In this document: positions 1-8,259 of the stretch, one piece after another
Layout: every line of letters starts with the position of its first letter
Position numbering within the stretch: the first letter of the stretch is position 1
Origin: Paenibacillus cellulositrophicus
Lineage (GTDB): Bacteria > Bacillota > Bacilli > Paenibacillales > Paenibacillaceae
Direction: 5' to 3'
Length of the DNA: 62,500 bases
Assembly (NCBI RefSeq): GCF_009363095.1
Contig: NZ_CP045295.1
Coordinates: 4,347,501 to 4,410,000, forward strand
Notes under the pieces: generated by a model
The model's input: the letters and a program-made list of their open reading frames with translations, nothing else
What the model was told of the DNA's origin: nothing
Databases searched by the model: none
Position numbers and translations under genes: made by a program

Positions 1-1210
<1,210 letters not shown>

Positions 1211-1310
1211 TAAAAGCTTTCTTACAGAAAGCTTGCTACGGAAGCATATGCTTATATAAAATGTAGATTCGTTTCGTATCTAGTTTTCAGGTGATCAAGC
1301 ACTTGAACGT

Positions 1311-1427
1311 TTGGTGGCGATAGCGGAGGGGTTCCACGCGTACCCATCCCGAACACGACCGTTAAGCCCTCCAGCGCCGATGGTACTTGGACCGAAGGGT
1401 CCTGGGAGAGTAGGACGTTGCCAAGCG
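1311..1427 (+). rRNA. 5S ribosomal RNA
   Basis: This is a 117-nt 5S rRNA about 100 nt after the 23S gene. It starts TTTGGTGGCGATAGCGGAGG, contains the conserved CCCATCCCGAACACG segment of loop C, and ends GTTGCCAAGC, which pairs with the start. The order 23S-5S with no tRNA between or after them is ordinary. The ends are set by helix I pairing and could be off by one or two bases. Confidence 0.97.
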
Positions 1428-1431
1428 AAGG

Positions 1432-1465
1432 ACCACTGTTGATAACATCGACAGTGGTTTTTTTG
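1432..1465 (+). terminator. rrn operon terminator
   Basis: The arms ACCACTGT and ACAGTGGT form a perfect 8-bp stem around an 11-nt loop, followed by a run of T. It lies just after the 5S rRNA and should end the rRNA transcript. Confidence 0.9.
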
Positions 1466-1700
1466 TTCCTCCGCTCCTGTTGATAAGGGGCTTTTTTCAT
1501 CCACAGGCTCCAATGTTTTTGACATTCCTTCATCTGAATTATGCACAGATAACGTTTTCGACTCCCCGTTTCGCCAAAAAACCATCCACAAATACACAAA
1601 ATGATCCCCATAACCCACAGATGATCGTGAATAACCACGACAAGAATCCTGTTCTTTATATTAGTTGTCCCCAGGTAAACAGGATAGATTGCAGGATGGA
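1466..1700. other. Intergenic region with DnaA-box-like sequences
   Basis: No gene is supported here. The stretch contains one exact match to the relaxed DnaA box TTATNCACA (TTATGCACA, 1539-1547). It also has one-mismatch versions at 1478-1486 (TGTTGATAA, reverse orientation), 1497-1505 (TCATCCACA) and 1626-1634 (CGTGAATAA, reverse orientation), and a two-mismatch version at 1582-1590. Whether DnaA binds is inference; see findings. Confidence 0.35.
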
Positions 1701-1729
1701 TTGACTTTGCACACAGGTTTTGCCATACT
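1701..1729 (+). promoter_or_regulatory. Candidate sigma-A promoter for the acetyltransferase gene
   Basis: A -35 hexamer TTGACT (1701-1706) is followed after 17 nt by CATACT (1724-1729). It is the best promoter match in front of the gene that starts at 1811. The -10 has two mismatches to consensus, so confidence is moderate. Confidence 0.45.
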
Positions 1730-1810
1730 CGTCTTTGAATTCAATGATTGTCAGGACGATGATGCTCTGACTGAATTCGCAGGCACATCCTTAATAGGCG
1801 AGGTGGAAGC

Positions 1811-2998
1811 ATGGAAATCCGGAATTTACGGGAAGATGAATTTGAGCAGAGTACTCGGCTAAGCGAATATGCTTTTCAATACAAGATGACTCCCGATCAG
1901 AAGCAGCTGGCCAAAGAACGATTTAAACCTGAGCAGGTGTGGGGCATTTTTGACGAAGATGAGCAACTGGCGGCTAAGCTGGTGTTAATCCCGTTTACGG
2001 TATCGGTTCAAGGTGAGAGTTTTCCTATGGGCGGGATTGCGAGCGTTTCCACATGGCCGGAAAACCGCCGGCAGGGTTATATTAAGCATCTGCTGACGCA
2101 CGCGCTGCAGCAGATGAATGAGAACGGGCAGGTCTTTTCCATGCTGCATCCTTTTTCCTACCCGTTTTACCGGAAATACGGCTGGGAAATGTTCAGTGAG
2201 TACAAGAAATATGTCATTTCTACCGATAAATTGCCGGCAAAGGTCATCACTGAAGGTGCGATTCGGCGGGATATCAAGGACGTGGATGTTCTGGATACGG
2301 TCTATGCTGCATTTTCCAAACGTTATAATGGATTAATGGTTCGGACGCGGGAATGGTGGACCCGTTCGGTATTGGACGAGGATGGACATACCGCGGTATA
2401 TTATTCGGCATCAGGTGCGCCGGAAGGATATGTTCTTTATAAGGTGGAAAACAAGGAGTTTACCATCGATGAACTCGTTTATGTCACGGATGAGGCACGC
2501 CGTGCGCTATGGACATATATCGCCAATCACGATTCAATGGTGACGCAGGTAATCGTCAATTTTATACCGATGGATGATAGTCTTACATATCATTTGGCCG
2601 ATCCACGTATAAACCAGGAAATTGTCCCATATGGGATGGCCCGTGTCGTAAATATGAAGAAACTCGTCGAAGCTTATCCTTTTACAGCCTCCGGCGAGGG
2701 GGGATGCGAGCATCTAACTATTCAGCTGACGGATATGTATGCACCTTGGAATGAAGGCGTTTGGAGTTGGTCGTTCTCATCGGACGGAACCGCATCGGTC
2801 TCTCCCCTGGATTCATCTCAAGAACAGCAGGAAGAGGTCCTTAGCTGCGACATCCAGGCACTGACCGTCATGCTGACGGGGTTCAAACGGCCGGCTGAGC
2901 TATACCAATCCGGACGAATTGCAGGCAGTGCGAAGGCAGTGAGCATCCTGGAAGCGCGGATCCCCGTCCGACAGACCTTGTTTATGGACTTCTTTTAA
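1811..2998 (+). CDS. Eis-like GNAT family N-acetyltransferase
   Basis: The gene encodes a 395-aa acetyl-CoA-dependent acetyltransferase of the Eis (enhanced intracellular survival) architecture: an N-terminal GNAT domain (about 1-150) with an acetyl-CoA loop of the type RRQGYIKHLL, a second GNAT-like fold, and a C-terminal SCP2-like domain (about 290-395). In studied Eis proteins a tyrosine acts as general acid and the C-terminal carboxylate as base. Here the segment YPFYRKYGWEMF offers the tyrosine and the protein ends in Phe-Phe. Eis enzymes acetylate amines, including aminoglycosides at several positions, but the substrate cannot be read from this sequence. The ATG at 1811 follows an AGGCGAGGTGG ribosome binding site. 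The gene is monocistronic, between the rRNA operon and ctsR. Confidence 0.85.
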   Translation: MEIRNLREDEFEQSTRLSEYAFQYKMTPDQKQLAKERFKPEQVWGIFDEDEQLAAKLVLIPFTVSVQGESFPMGGIASVSTWPENRRQGYIKHLLTHALQQMNENGQVFSMLHPFSYPFYRKYGWEMFSEYKKYVISTDKLPAKVITEGAIRRDIKDVDVLDTVYAAFSKRYNGLMVRTREWWTRSVLDEDGHTAVYYSASGAPEGYVLYKVENKEFTIDELVYVTDEARRALWTYIANHDSMVTQVIVNFIPMDDSLTYHLADPRINQEIVPYGMARVVNMKKLVEAYPFTASGEGGCEHLTIQLTDMYAPWNEGVWSWSFSSDGTASVSPLDSSQEQQEEVLSCDIQALTVMLTGFKRPAELYQSGRIAGSAKAVSILEARIPVRQTLFMDFF

Positions 2999-3051
2999 TT
3001 ATGGAATAAAATACCTTTCTGTACAATTCTAATGAGACGGGATCCGGTCAG

Positions 3052-3090
3052 AATAATAGCCCTCTGCATACGCTGCAGGGGGTTATTTCG
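3052..3090 (+). terminator. Probable terminator after the acetyltransferase gene
   Basis: A hairpin with arms around CCCTCTGCA and TGCAGGGGG has a 5-nt loop and ends in TTATTTC. The stem contains one mismatch and a wobble pair, and the T run is broken, so this is probable rather than certain. Confidence 0.55.
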
Positions 3091-3142
3091 TATTGGTGCG
3101 GTATAAAAAGAAGGAGAACGTCAAAAATGAAAATACACCCTC

Positions 3143-3170
3143 TTGGCAAAACGTGAGAATATGTTATAAT
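3143..3170 (+). promoter_or_regulatory. ctsR operon sigma-A promoter
   Basis: TTGGCA (3143-3148), a 16-nt spacer and a perfect TATAAT (3165-3170) form a strong vegetative promoter. It is followed directly by the CtsR operator. The transcript would begin near 3177, leaving an approximately 225-nt leader before ctsR. Confidence 0.8.
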
Positions 3171-3173
3171 TTA

Positions 3174-3190
3174 GATCAAAGAAAGTCAAA
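3174..3190 (+). promoter_or_regulatory. CtsR operator
   Basis: The site reads GATCAAA-GAA-AGTCAAA. The family consensus is two RGTCAAA heptads separated by NAN; this differs at one base in the first heptad. It starts 4 nt after the -10 hexamer and covers the transcription start, where bound CtsR would block initiation. A further GTCAA follows directly at 3191-3195. This fits autoregulation of ctsR-mcsA-mcsB-clpC and heat induction when CtsR is inactivated. Confidence 0.85.
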
Positions 3191-3322
3191 GTCAACGTAA
3201 ATTCAAATGTATGTTTGTTTACGGTTGAACTCACAATAGTGAATGCGCAAGGTTTAGATCAGTTATAACATATTCACCGGGTTAAGATCCAGATTCGAGC
3301 CCACGACCATTGGTTAAGTTTA

Positions 3323-3354
3323 AAGGAGATGGTTTGGGTATGCGAACGGACTAA
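3323..3354 (+). CDS. Possible 4-codon leader mini-ORF (MRTD) before ctsR
   Basis: A strong Shine-Dalgarno sequence AAGGAGATGG (3323-3332) is followed after 7 nt by ATG CGA ACG GAC TAA (3340-3354). The stop lies 48 nt upstream of the ctsR start, and ctsR has its own ribosome binding site. The ribosome binding site, start and stop are seen directly. Whether it is translated or regulates the operon is unknown; a chance arrangement is possible. Confidence 0.3.
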
Positions 3355-3402
3355 CGAATGACCATGAAGGTCTTGACGTTTTAACGTAATGGAGGATGAA
3401 CA

Positions 3403-3864
3403 ATGCGTAATATCTCTGATATTATTGAACAATATCTGAAGGGTATTCTGCATGATAGTCCCGAAGGAATGATTGAAATTCAGCGCAACGATCTGGCTGA
3501 TCAGTTCTCATGCGTTCCATCCCAGATCAACTATGTGATCAGTACACGATTCACGCTGGAAAAAGGTTATCTTGTGGAAAGCAAGCGCGGTGGCGGAGGG
3601 TATATCCGGATTCAACGGATTGAACTCCCGCAATACTCGGCGCTTCATACGCATCTCCACCAAACGATTGGGGAACGCATCGATCAGAACGTGGCCGAAG
3701 GGCTGATCTATCAGTTGGAGGAGGCACGCATCCTTAGCAAACGCGAAGCGAGCATTATGCGCGCCGCGATATCCAGAGAGTGCCTGATGATCAAGCTTCC
3801 TTACCGGGATGAGATACGTGCTCGGCTGATGAAGGCGATGCTGATTTCTTTGTTAGGCAAATAG
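3403..3864 (+). CDS. ctsR: Transcriptional repressor CtsR
   Basis: CtsR is the dimeric winged-helix repressor of class III heat-shock genes (clpC, clpP, clpE and others). The 153-aa protein has an N-terminal DNA-binding domain (about 1-70) with the glycine-rich wing KRGGGG at 61-66. That wing senses heat, and Arg62 matches the arginine known in Geobacillus to be phosphorylated by McsB. The C-terminal part (about 80-150) is the dimerisation and McsB/ClpC contact domain. The ATG at 3403 follows TGGAGGATGAAC. It is first in ctsR-mcsA-mcsB-clpC and has a matching operator at 3174-3190, so negative autoregulation is well supported. Confidence 0.97.
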   Translation: MRNISDIIEQYLKGILHDSPEGMIEIQRNDLADQFSCVPSQINYVISTRFTLEKGYLVESKRGGGGYIRIQRIELPQYSALHTHLHQTIGERIDQNVAEGLIYQLEEARILSKREASIMRAAISRECLMIKLPYRDEIRARLMKAMLISLLGK

Positions 3865-3893
3865 GCTTACGGAGAAAAAGGAGGTACATCGGT

Positions 3894-4418
3894 ATGCTTT
3901 GCCAAGAATGTGGTAAGAGACCGGCGACTCTCCATTTTACCAAGATTGTGAATGGTGAGAAGACGGAGTTTCATTTTTGCGAATCCTGTGCCCGGGAGAA
4001 AGGGGAAATGATCCCCGGAACCTCTGGCGGATTTTCTATACACAGCCTGCTGTCTGGTCTCATGGACATTGACATGGCCGGCAAAGGGGCGGCAAGCAGC
4101 GCCAAGGCTGCTCAATCGCTGAGATGTGAAGAGTGCGGGATGACGTACTCGCAGTTCAGCAAAATCGGCCGGTTCGGCTGCAGCTCCTGTTATAAGTACT
4201 TCGGCAACCGCCTGGACCCTTTGCTCAAAAGAGTTCACGGCAGTACCGTACATGTCGGCAAGCTGCCCAAGAGAGGCGGCAGCAAAATTCAAGCCAAACG
4301 GAAAATCGACGGCTTGAAGCTCGAGCTTCAGCAGCGTATTCATGAAGAGGAATTCGAAGAGGCTGCGAAGCTGCGCGACCAGATCCGTATGCTTGAGAAA
4401 GAATTGTCGGAACAGTAA
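3894..4418 (+). CDS. mcsA: Zinc-binding McsB activator McsA (UVR motif protein)
   Basis: McsA activates the arginine kinase McsB and links stress sensing (heat, thiol and metal) to CtsR release. The 174-aa protein shows two zinc modules: CxxC pairs at Cys3/Cys6 with Cys29/Cys32, and Cys78/Cys81 with Cys96/Cys99. It ends in a UvrB/UvrC-type (UVR) helical motif (about 140-172) like the one in the ClpC middle domain. The gene starts 29 nt after ctsR with the ribosome binding site GGAGGT and precedes mcsB by 28 nt. Eight cysteines in four CxxC pairs fit the metal- and redox-sensing role known for the family. Confidence 0.96.
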   Translation: MLCQECGKRPATLHFTKIVNGEKTEFHFCESCAREKGEMIPGTSGGFSIHSLLSGLMDIDMAGKGAASSAKAAQSLRCEECGMTYSQFSKIGRFGCSSCYKYFGNRLDPLLKRVHGSTVHVGKLPKRGGSKIQAKRKIDGLKLELQQRIHEEEFEEAAKLRDQIRMLEKELSEQ

Positions 4419-4446
4419 AGTTCACTCGAAGGAGGAGGAATGCGTG

Positions 4447-5505
4447 ATGCCAAATCTCCGGTTCACCGAGAAAGCGCTGAGCGATTGGATGCGCGGCCAG
4501 GCCGATGCTTCCGAAATCGTCATCAGCAGCCGGGTTCGGGTTGCGCGCAACCTGCAGCATCTTCCTTTTCCGCTATTGGCCACCCGCCAGCAGTCGGAGG
4601 AAGTGCTCAAACGTCTGACGGGTATTCCCAGTGATCACCTTCAGTCTTTTGGAACTTTTTATACCGTGGAGCTCGACCACATCGATCCGCTGGACAAAAG
4701 GGTGCTGGTAGAGAAGCATTTGATCAGCCCCAATTTGGCGAATGAATCCCAGAACGGCGCGGTGATCCTCAGTGAGGACGAATCGGTCAGCATTATGATT
4801 AACGAAGAGGACCATCTTCGCATTCAATGTCTATACCCCGGTTTTCAAATCCGCCAAGCGTGGGAGAAGGCCTCGAGCATTGACGATAAATTTGAGGAAT
4901 ACATCGATTACGCCTTTGACGATAAGCACGGGTACTTGACCAGCTGTCCAACCAATGTGGGCACAGGCCTGCGGGCTTCGGTCATGATGCACCTCCCGGC
5001 GCTGGTGATGACCCAGCAGATCAACCGGATTTTATCCGCCGTTTCACAAGTTGGGCTCACCGTTAGAGGAATTTACGGGGAAGGCAGCGAAGCAATAGGT
5101 AACCTGTTCCAAATTTCGAATCAGATTACATTGGGACAGACCGAGAATGAAATCATCGACAACCTCCACAGCGTCGTGCTGCAGATTATTGAGCATGAGA
5201 AAAATGCACGCACGCGGCTTATGAACGATTCCAGACTCCGCATTACCGACCGCATCAAACGGTCCTACGGGATTTTATCCTACGCGGAAGTGATGGATTC
5301 GAAGGAGGCGGGGCAGCGTCTCTCCGACGTGCGCCTTGGGGTTGACCTCGGGATTCTCGAAGGACCGTCCATTTCGGTGATGAATGAACTGAATGTGATG
5401 ACCCAGCCGGGCTTCCTGCAGAAAACCTACGGTCACGATATGAACACTGAAGAACGCGATATTTACCGGGCGAAGCTCATCCGGGAAACCCTCGGAAAGC
5501 GCTGA
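4447..5505 (+). CDS. mcsB: Protein-arginine kinase McsB
   Basis: McsB phosphorylates arginines on CtsR and on damaged proteins, marking them for ClpCP degradation. It has the phosphagen-kinase (ATP:guanido) fold. The N-terminal SSRVRVARN segment binds nucleotide phosphates, and the CPTNVGTG motif places the catalytic cysteine at position 167, the same number as in characterised McsB. The frame stays open far upstream into mcsA, but GGAGGAGG at 4431-4438 sets the start at the ATG at 4447, giving 352 aa, the usual length (the GTG one codon earlier is less likely). The neighbours mcsA and clpC complete the system. Confidence 0.96.
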   Translation: MPNLRFTEKALSDWMRGQADASEIVISSRVRVARNLQHLPFPLLATRQQSEEVLKRLTGIPSDHLQSFGTFYTVELDHIDPLDKRVLVEKHLISPNLANESQNGAVILSEDESVSIMINEEDHLRIQCLYPGFQIRQAWEKASSIDDKFEEYIDYAFDDKHGYLTSCPTNVGTGLRASVMMHLPALVMTQQINRILSAVSQVGLTVRGIYGEGSEAIGNLFQISNQITLGQTENEIIDNLHSVVLQIIEHEKNARTRLMNDSRLRITDRIKRSYGILSYAEVMDSKEAGQRLSDVRLGVDLGILEGPSISVMNELNVMTQPGFLQKTYGHDMNTEERDIYRAKLIRETLGKR

Positions 5506-5582
5506 GCCTTTATGATATACAGCTTTACGATGAAGGACGCAAGTGTAGAAGCGATGATAAAACTCATGGAGGTGCAGGAGAT

Positions 5583-8033
5583 ATGATGTTCGGAAGATTT
5601 ACGGAACGTGCGCAGAAGGTGCTGGCATTGGCACAAGAGGAAGCGGTTCGTTTAGGGCATAACAACATTGGTACGGAGCATATTTTGCTCGGACTGATCC
5701 GGGAAGGGGACGGCATAGCCGCTAAAGCTTTAATCGGACTCGGACTTGGCCTTGAAAAAATCCAGGATGAAGTGGAGACGCTCATCGGACGGGGACAGGA
5801 ACAGCCGACGAATATCGCTTATACCCCTCGCGCCAAAAAAGTAATTGAGCTGTCCATGGACGAAGCGCGCAAACTGGGTCATACGTATGTGGGCACAGAG
5901 CACATCCTGCTCGGCCTCATTCGCGAAGGCGAAGGCGTGGCCGCCCGTGTGTTGAATAATCTCGGCATCAGCCTGAATAAGGCACGCCAGCAAGTGCTGC
6001 AGCTGCTGGGCAGCAGCGAAGCTGTATCCAGCCATCACGGCAACCAATCCAACGTCAGCACGCCGACGCTCGACAGCCTGGCCCGTGACTTGACTGCGAT
6101 TGCCAAGGAAGGCAACCTGGATCCGGTTATCGGACGCAGCAACGAAATCGAAAGAGTCATCCAGGTCCTCAGCCGCCGGACCAAAAACAATCCGGTGCTG
6201 ATCGGTGAGCCGGGGGTTGGTAAAACCGCCATCGCCGAAGGCCTGGCGCAAAAGATCATCAACAACGAAATCCCGGAAACGCTGCGTGACAAACGCGTGA
6301 TGACGCTGGACATGGGATCGGTTGTAGCCGGTACGAAATACCGCGGCGAGTTCGAGGACCGCTTGAAGAAAATTATGGATGAGATCCGCCAAGCGGGCAA
6401 CATCATCCTCTTTATCGACGAGCTGCATACGCTGATCGGTGCCGGCGGCGCGGAAGGTGCTATCGACGCATCCAACATTCTGAAGCCGTCGCTTGCCCGG
6501 GGCGAACTGCAGTGCATCGGTGCCACTACGCTGGATGAGTACCGCAAATATATCGAGAAAGACGCCGCTCTGGAGCGCCGTTTCCAACCGATCACGGTGG
6601 ATCAGCCGTCTCCGGAAGAAGCGATTCAAATTTTGTTCGGCCTGCGCGACCGCTATGAAGCGCATCACCGCGTGAAGATTACGGATGAGGCGATCGTGGA
6701 AGCCGTGAAGCTGTCGGACCGCTACATTTCCGACCGGTTCCTGCCGGATAAAGCGATCGACCTGATCGACGAGGCGGGCTCCAAAGTAAGGCTTCACACA
6801 TACACCATTCCGCCGAATCTGAAGGAACTGGAAAGCCGGCTTGAAGATATCCGCAAGGAAAAAGATTCGGCCGTGCAAAGCCAGGAATTCGAGAAAGCGG
6901 CAGCCCTTCGCGATACGGAGCAGAAGATCCGCGAAGAGCTGGACGTTACAAAGAACCAATGGAAAGAAAAACAGGGCCGTACGGACTCCGAAGTGACGCC
7001 TGAGGATATCGCCCAGGTTGTGGCCAGCTGGACCGGTATTCCGGTCAGCAAGCTGAAGGAAGAAGAAACGGAACGCCTGCTGAATATGGAGACAATCCTG
7101 CACGAACGCGTTATCGGCCAGGAAGAAGCCGTCAAGGCGGTCAGCCGCGCGGTAAGACGTTCCCGTGCCGGTCTGAAGGATCCGAAACGTCCGATTGGAT
7201 CGTTCATCTTCCTTGGACCTACGGGTGTCGGTAAAACCGAGCTGGCCCGTGCTCTGGCCGAAGCGATGTTCGGCGACGAAAATGCGGTAGTCCGCATCGA
7301 CATGTCCGAGTACATGGAGAAACACTCCACGTCCCGGCTGGTCGGAGCGCCTCCGGGATACGTCGGCTATGACGAAGGCGGCCAGCTGACTGAAAAAGTA
7401 CGCCGCAAGCCGTACTCGGTCGTTCTGCTGGACGAAATCGAGAAGGCGCACCCTGAAGTGTTCAACATTCTGCTTCAAGTGCTGGAGGACGGCCGTCTGA
7501 CCGATTCCAAGGGCCGCGTGGTGGACTTCCGCAACACGCTGATCATTCTGACCTCCAACGTCGGTGCAGAAGCGATCAAGCGGAACTCCACGATGGGCTT
7601 CACGGCAGCCGCTGACGCGGGCGCCGATTACAACAACATGAAGGATAAAGTGATGGGAGAGCTGAAGAAGAGCTTCCGTCCGGAGTTCCTGAACCGGATC
7701 GACGAAATCATCGTCTTCCACTCACTCGAAGAGAAGCACATCGCCGAAATCGTGACAACGATGACCGAAGAGCTGCGTAAACGCCTGCGCGAATTCAATG
7801 TCGACTTTATCCTGACGGATAAAGCCAAGGCATTCCTCGCCAAAGAAGGCTACGACCCGGCATTCGGTGCCCGTCCGCTTCGCCGGGCGATTCAGAAGCA
7901 TATCGAGGATCGTCTGTCGGAAGAATTGCTCACGGGCCATGTGTCCAAGGGCGACTCGCTGATCATCGATGAAGAGAACGGCGCGCTGACGGTCAGCAAA
8001 AACGAAAATGTATCGGCCAATACACAGTCGTAA
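5583..8033 (+). CDS. clpC: AAA+ unfoldase ClpC
   Basis: ClpC is the hexameric ATPase that unfolds substrates, including arginine-phosphorylated proteins, for ClpP. The 816-aa protein has a double Clp N domain (about 1-150), a D1 AAA+ module with Walker A GEPGVGKT (Lys214), a coiled middle domain with a UVR-like motif (about 410-470) where McsA/MecA-type adaptors act, and a D2 module with GPTGVGKT (Lys551) and the Walker B segment VVLLDEIEKAHPEVFN. Both Walker lysines have the numbering of Bacillus subtilis ClpC. Translation starts at ATG 5583 or the adjacent 5586 after GGAGGTGCAGGAG. It is last in the CtsR-controlled operon and is followed by a terminator. Confidence 0.98.
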   Translation: MMFGRFTERAQKVLALAQEEAVRLGHNNIGTEHILLGLIREGDGIAAKALIGLGLGLEKIQDEVETLIGRGQEQPTNIAYTPRAKKVIELSMDEARKLGHTYVGTEHILLGLIREGEGVAARVLNNLGISLNKARQQVLQLLGSSEAVSSHHGNQSNVSTPTLDSLARDLTAIAKEGNLDPVIGRSNEIERVIQVLSRRTKNNPVLIGEPGVGKTAIAEGLAQKIINNEIPETLRDKRVMTLDMGSVVAGTKYRGEFEDRLKKIMDEIRQAGNIILFIDELHTLIGAGGAEGAIDASNILKPSLARGELQCIGATTLDEYRKYIEKDAALERRFQPITVDQPSPEEAIQILFGLRDRYEAHHRVKITDEAIVEAVKLSDRYISDRFLPDKAIDLIDEAGSKVRLHTYTIPPNLKELESRLEDIRKEKDSAVQSQEFEKAAALRDTEQKIREELDVTKNQWKEKQGRTDSEVTPEDIAQVVASWTGIPVSKLKEEETERLLNMETILHERVIGQEEAVKAVSRAVRRSRAGLKDPKRPIGSFIFLGPTGVGKTELARALAEAMFGDENAVVRIDMSEYMEKHSTSRLVGAPPGYVGYDEGGQLTEKVRRKPYSVVLLDEIEKAHPEVFNILLQVLEDGRLTDSKGRVVDFRNTLIILTSNVGAEAIKRNSTMGFTAAADAGADYNNMKDKVMGELKKSFRPEFLNRIDEIIVFHSLEEKHIAEIVTTMTEELRKRLREFNVDFILTDKAKAFLAKEGYDPAFGARPLRRAIQKHIEDRLSEELLTGHVSKGDSLIIDEENGALTVSKNENVSANTQS

Positions 8034-8067
8034 ATGAGCCGGTGACCTCATAAGAAGCCTGAAACAC

Positions 8068-8118
8068 AAGGGATTGCCCCGCCGGTTTTTATGGACCCGG
8101 CGGGTCGGTCCCTTTTTT
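8068..8118 (+). terminator. Terminator of the ctsR-clpC operon
   Basis: A long GC-rich hairpin is built from AAGGGA...TCCCTT outside and CCCGCCGG...CCGGCGGG inside, and ends in a run of T. It lies 35 nt after the clpC stop codon. Confidence 0.88.
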
Positions 8119-8143
8119 ATTTGTTTCGCAGTGATAAATCAAT

Positions 8144-8167
8144 GTAAAGTTTTTGGATAGACTTTAC
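8144..8167. repeat. Inverted repeat upstream of radA
   Basis: GTAAAGT (8144-8150) and ACTTTAC (8161-8167) are perfect inverted copies separated by 10 nt, 93 nt before radA. There is no T run, so it is not a terminator. A protein-binding site or promoter-associated element is possible; no function is assigned. Confidence 0.4.
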
Positions 8168-8259
8168 GATAAATCTTAATAAATGGTAAACTTAAAATAA
8201 TGCCAAAATTCTGAGGTAACGACATAATTAGACAAATTGGCGGCAGCAAAGGAGAGAGC

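Noticed and set aside
1295..1704. Open frames across the 5S rRNA and the following intergenic region
   Set aside because: They overlap the 5S gene and terminator and have no ribosome binding site or recognisable protein sequence.
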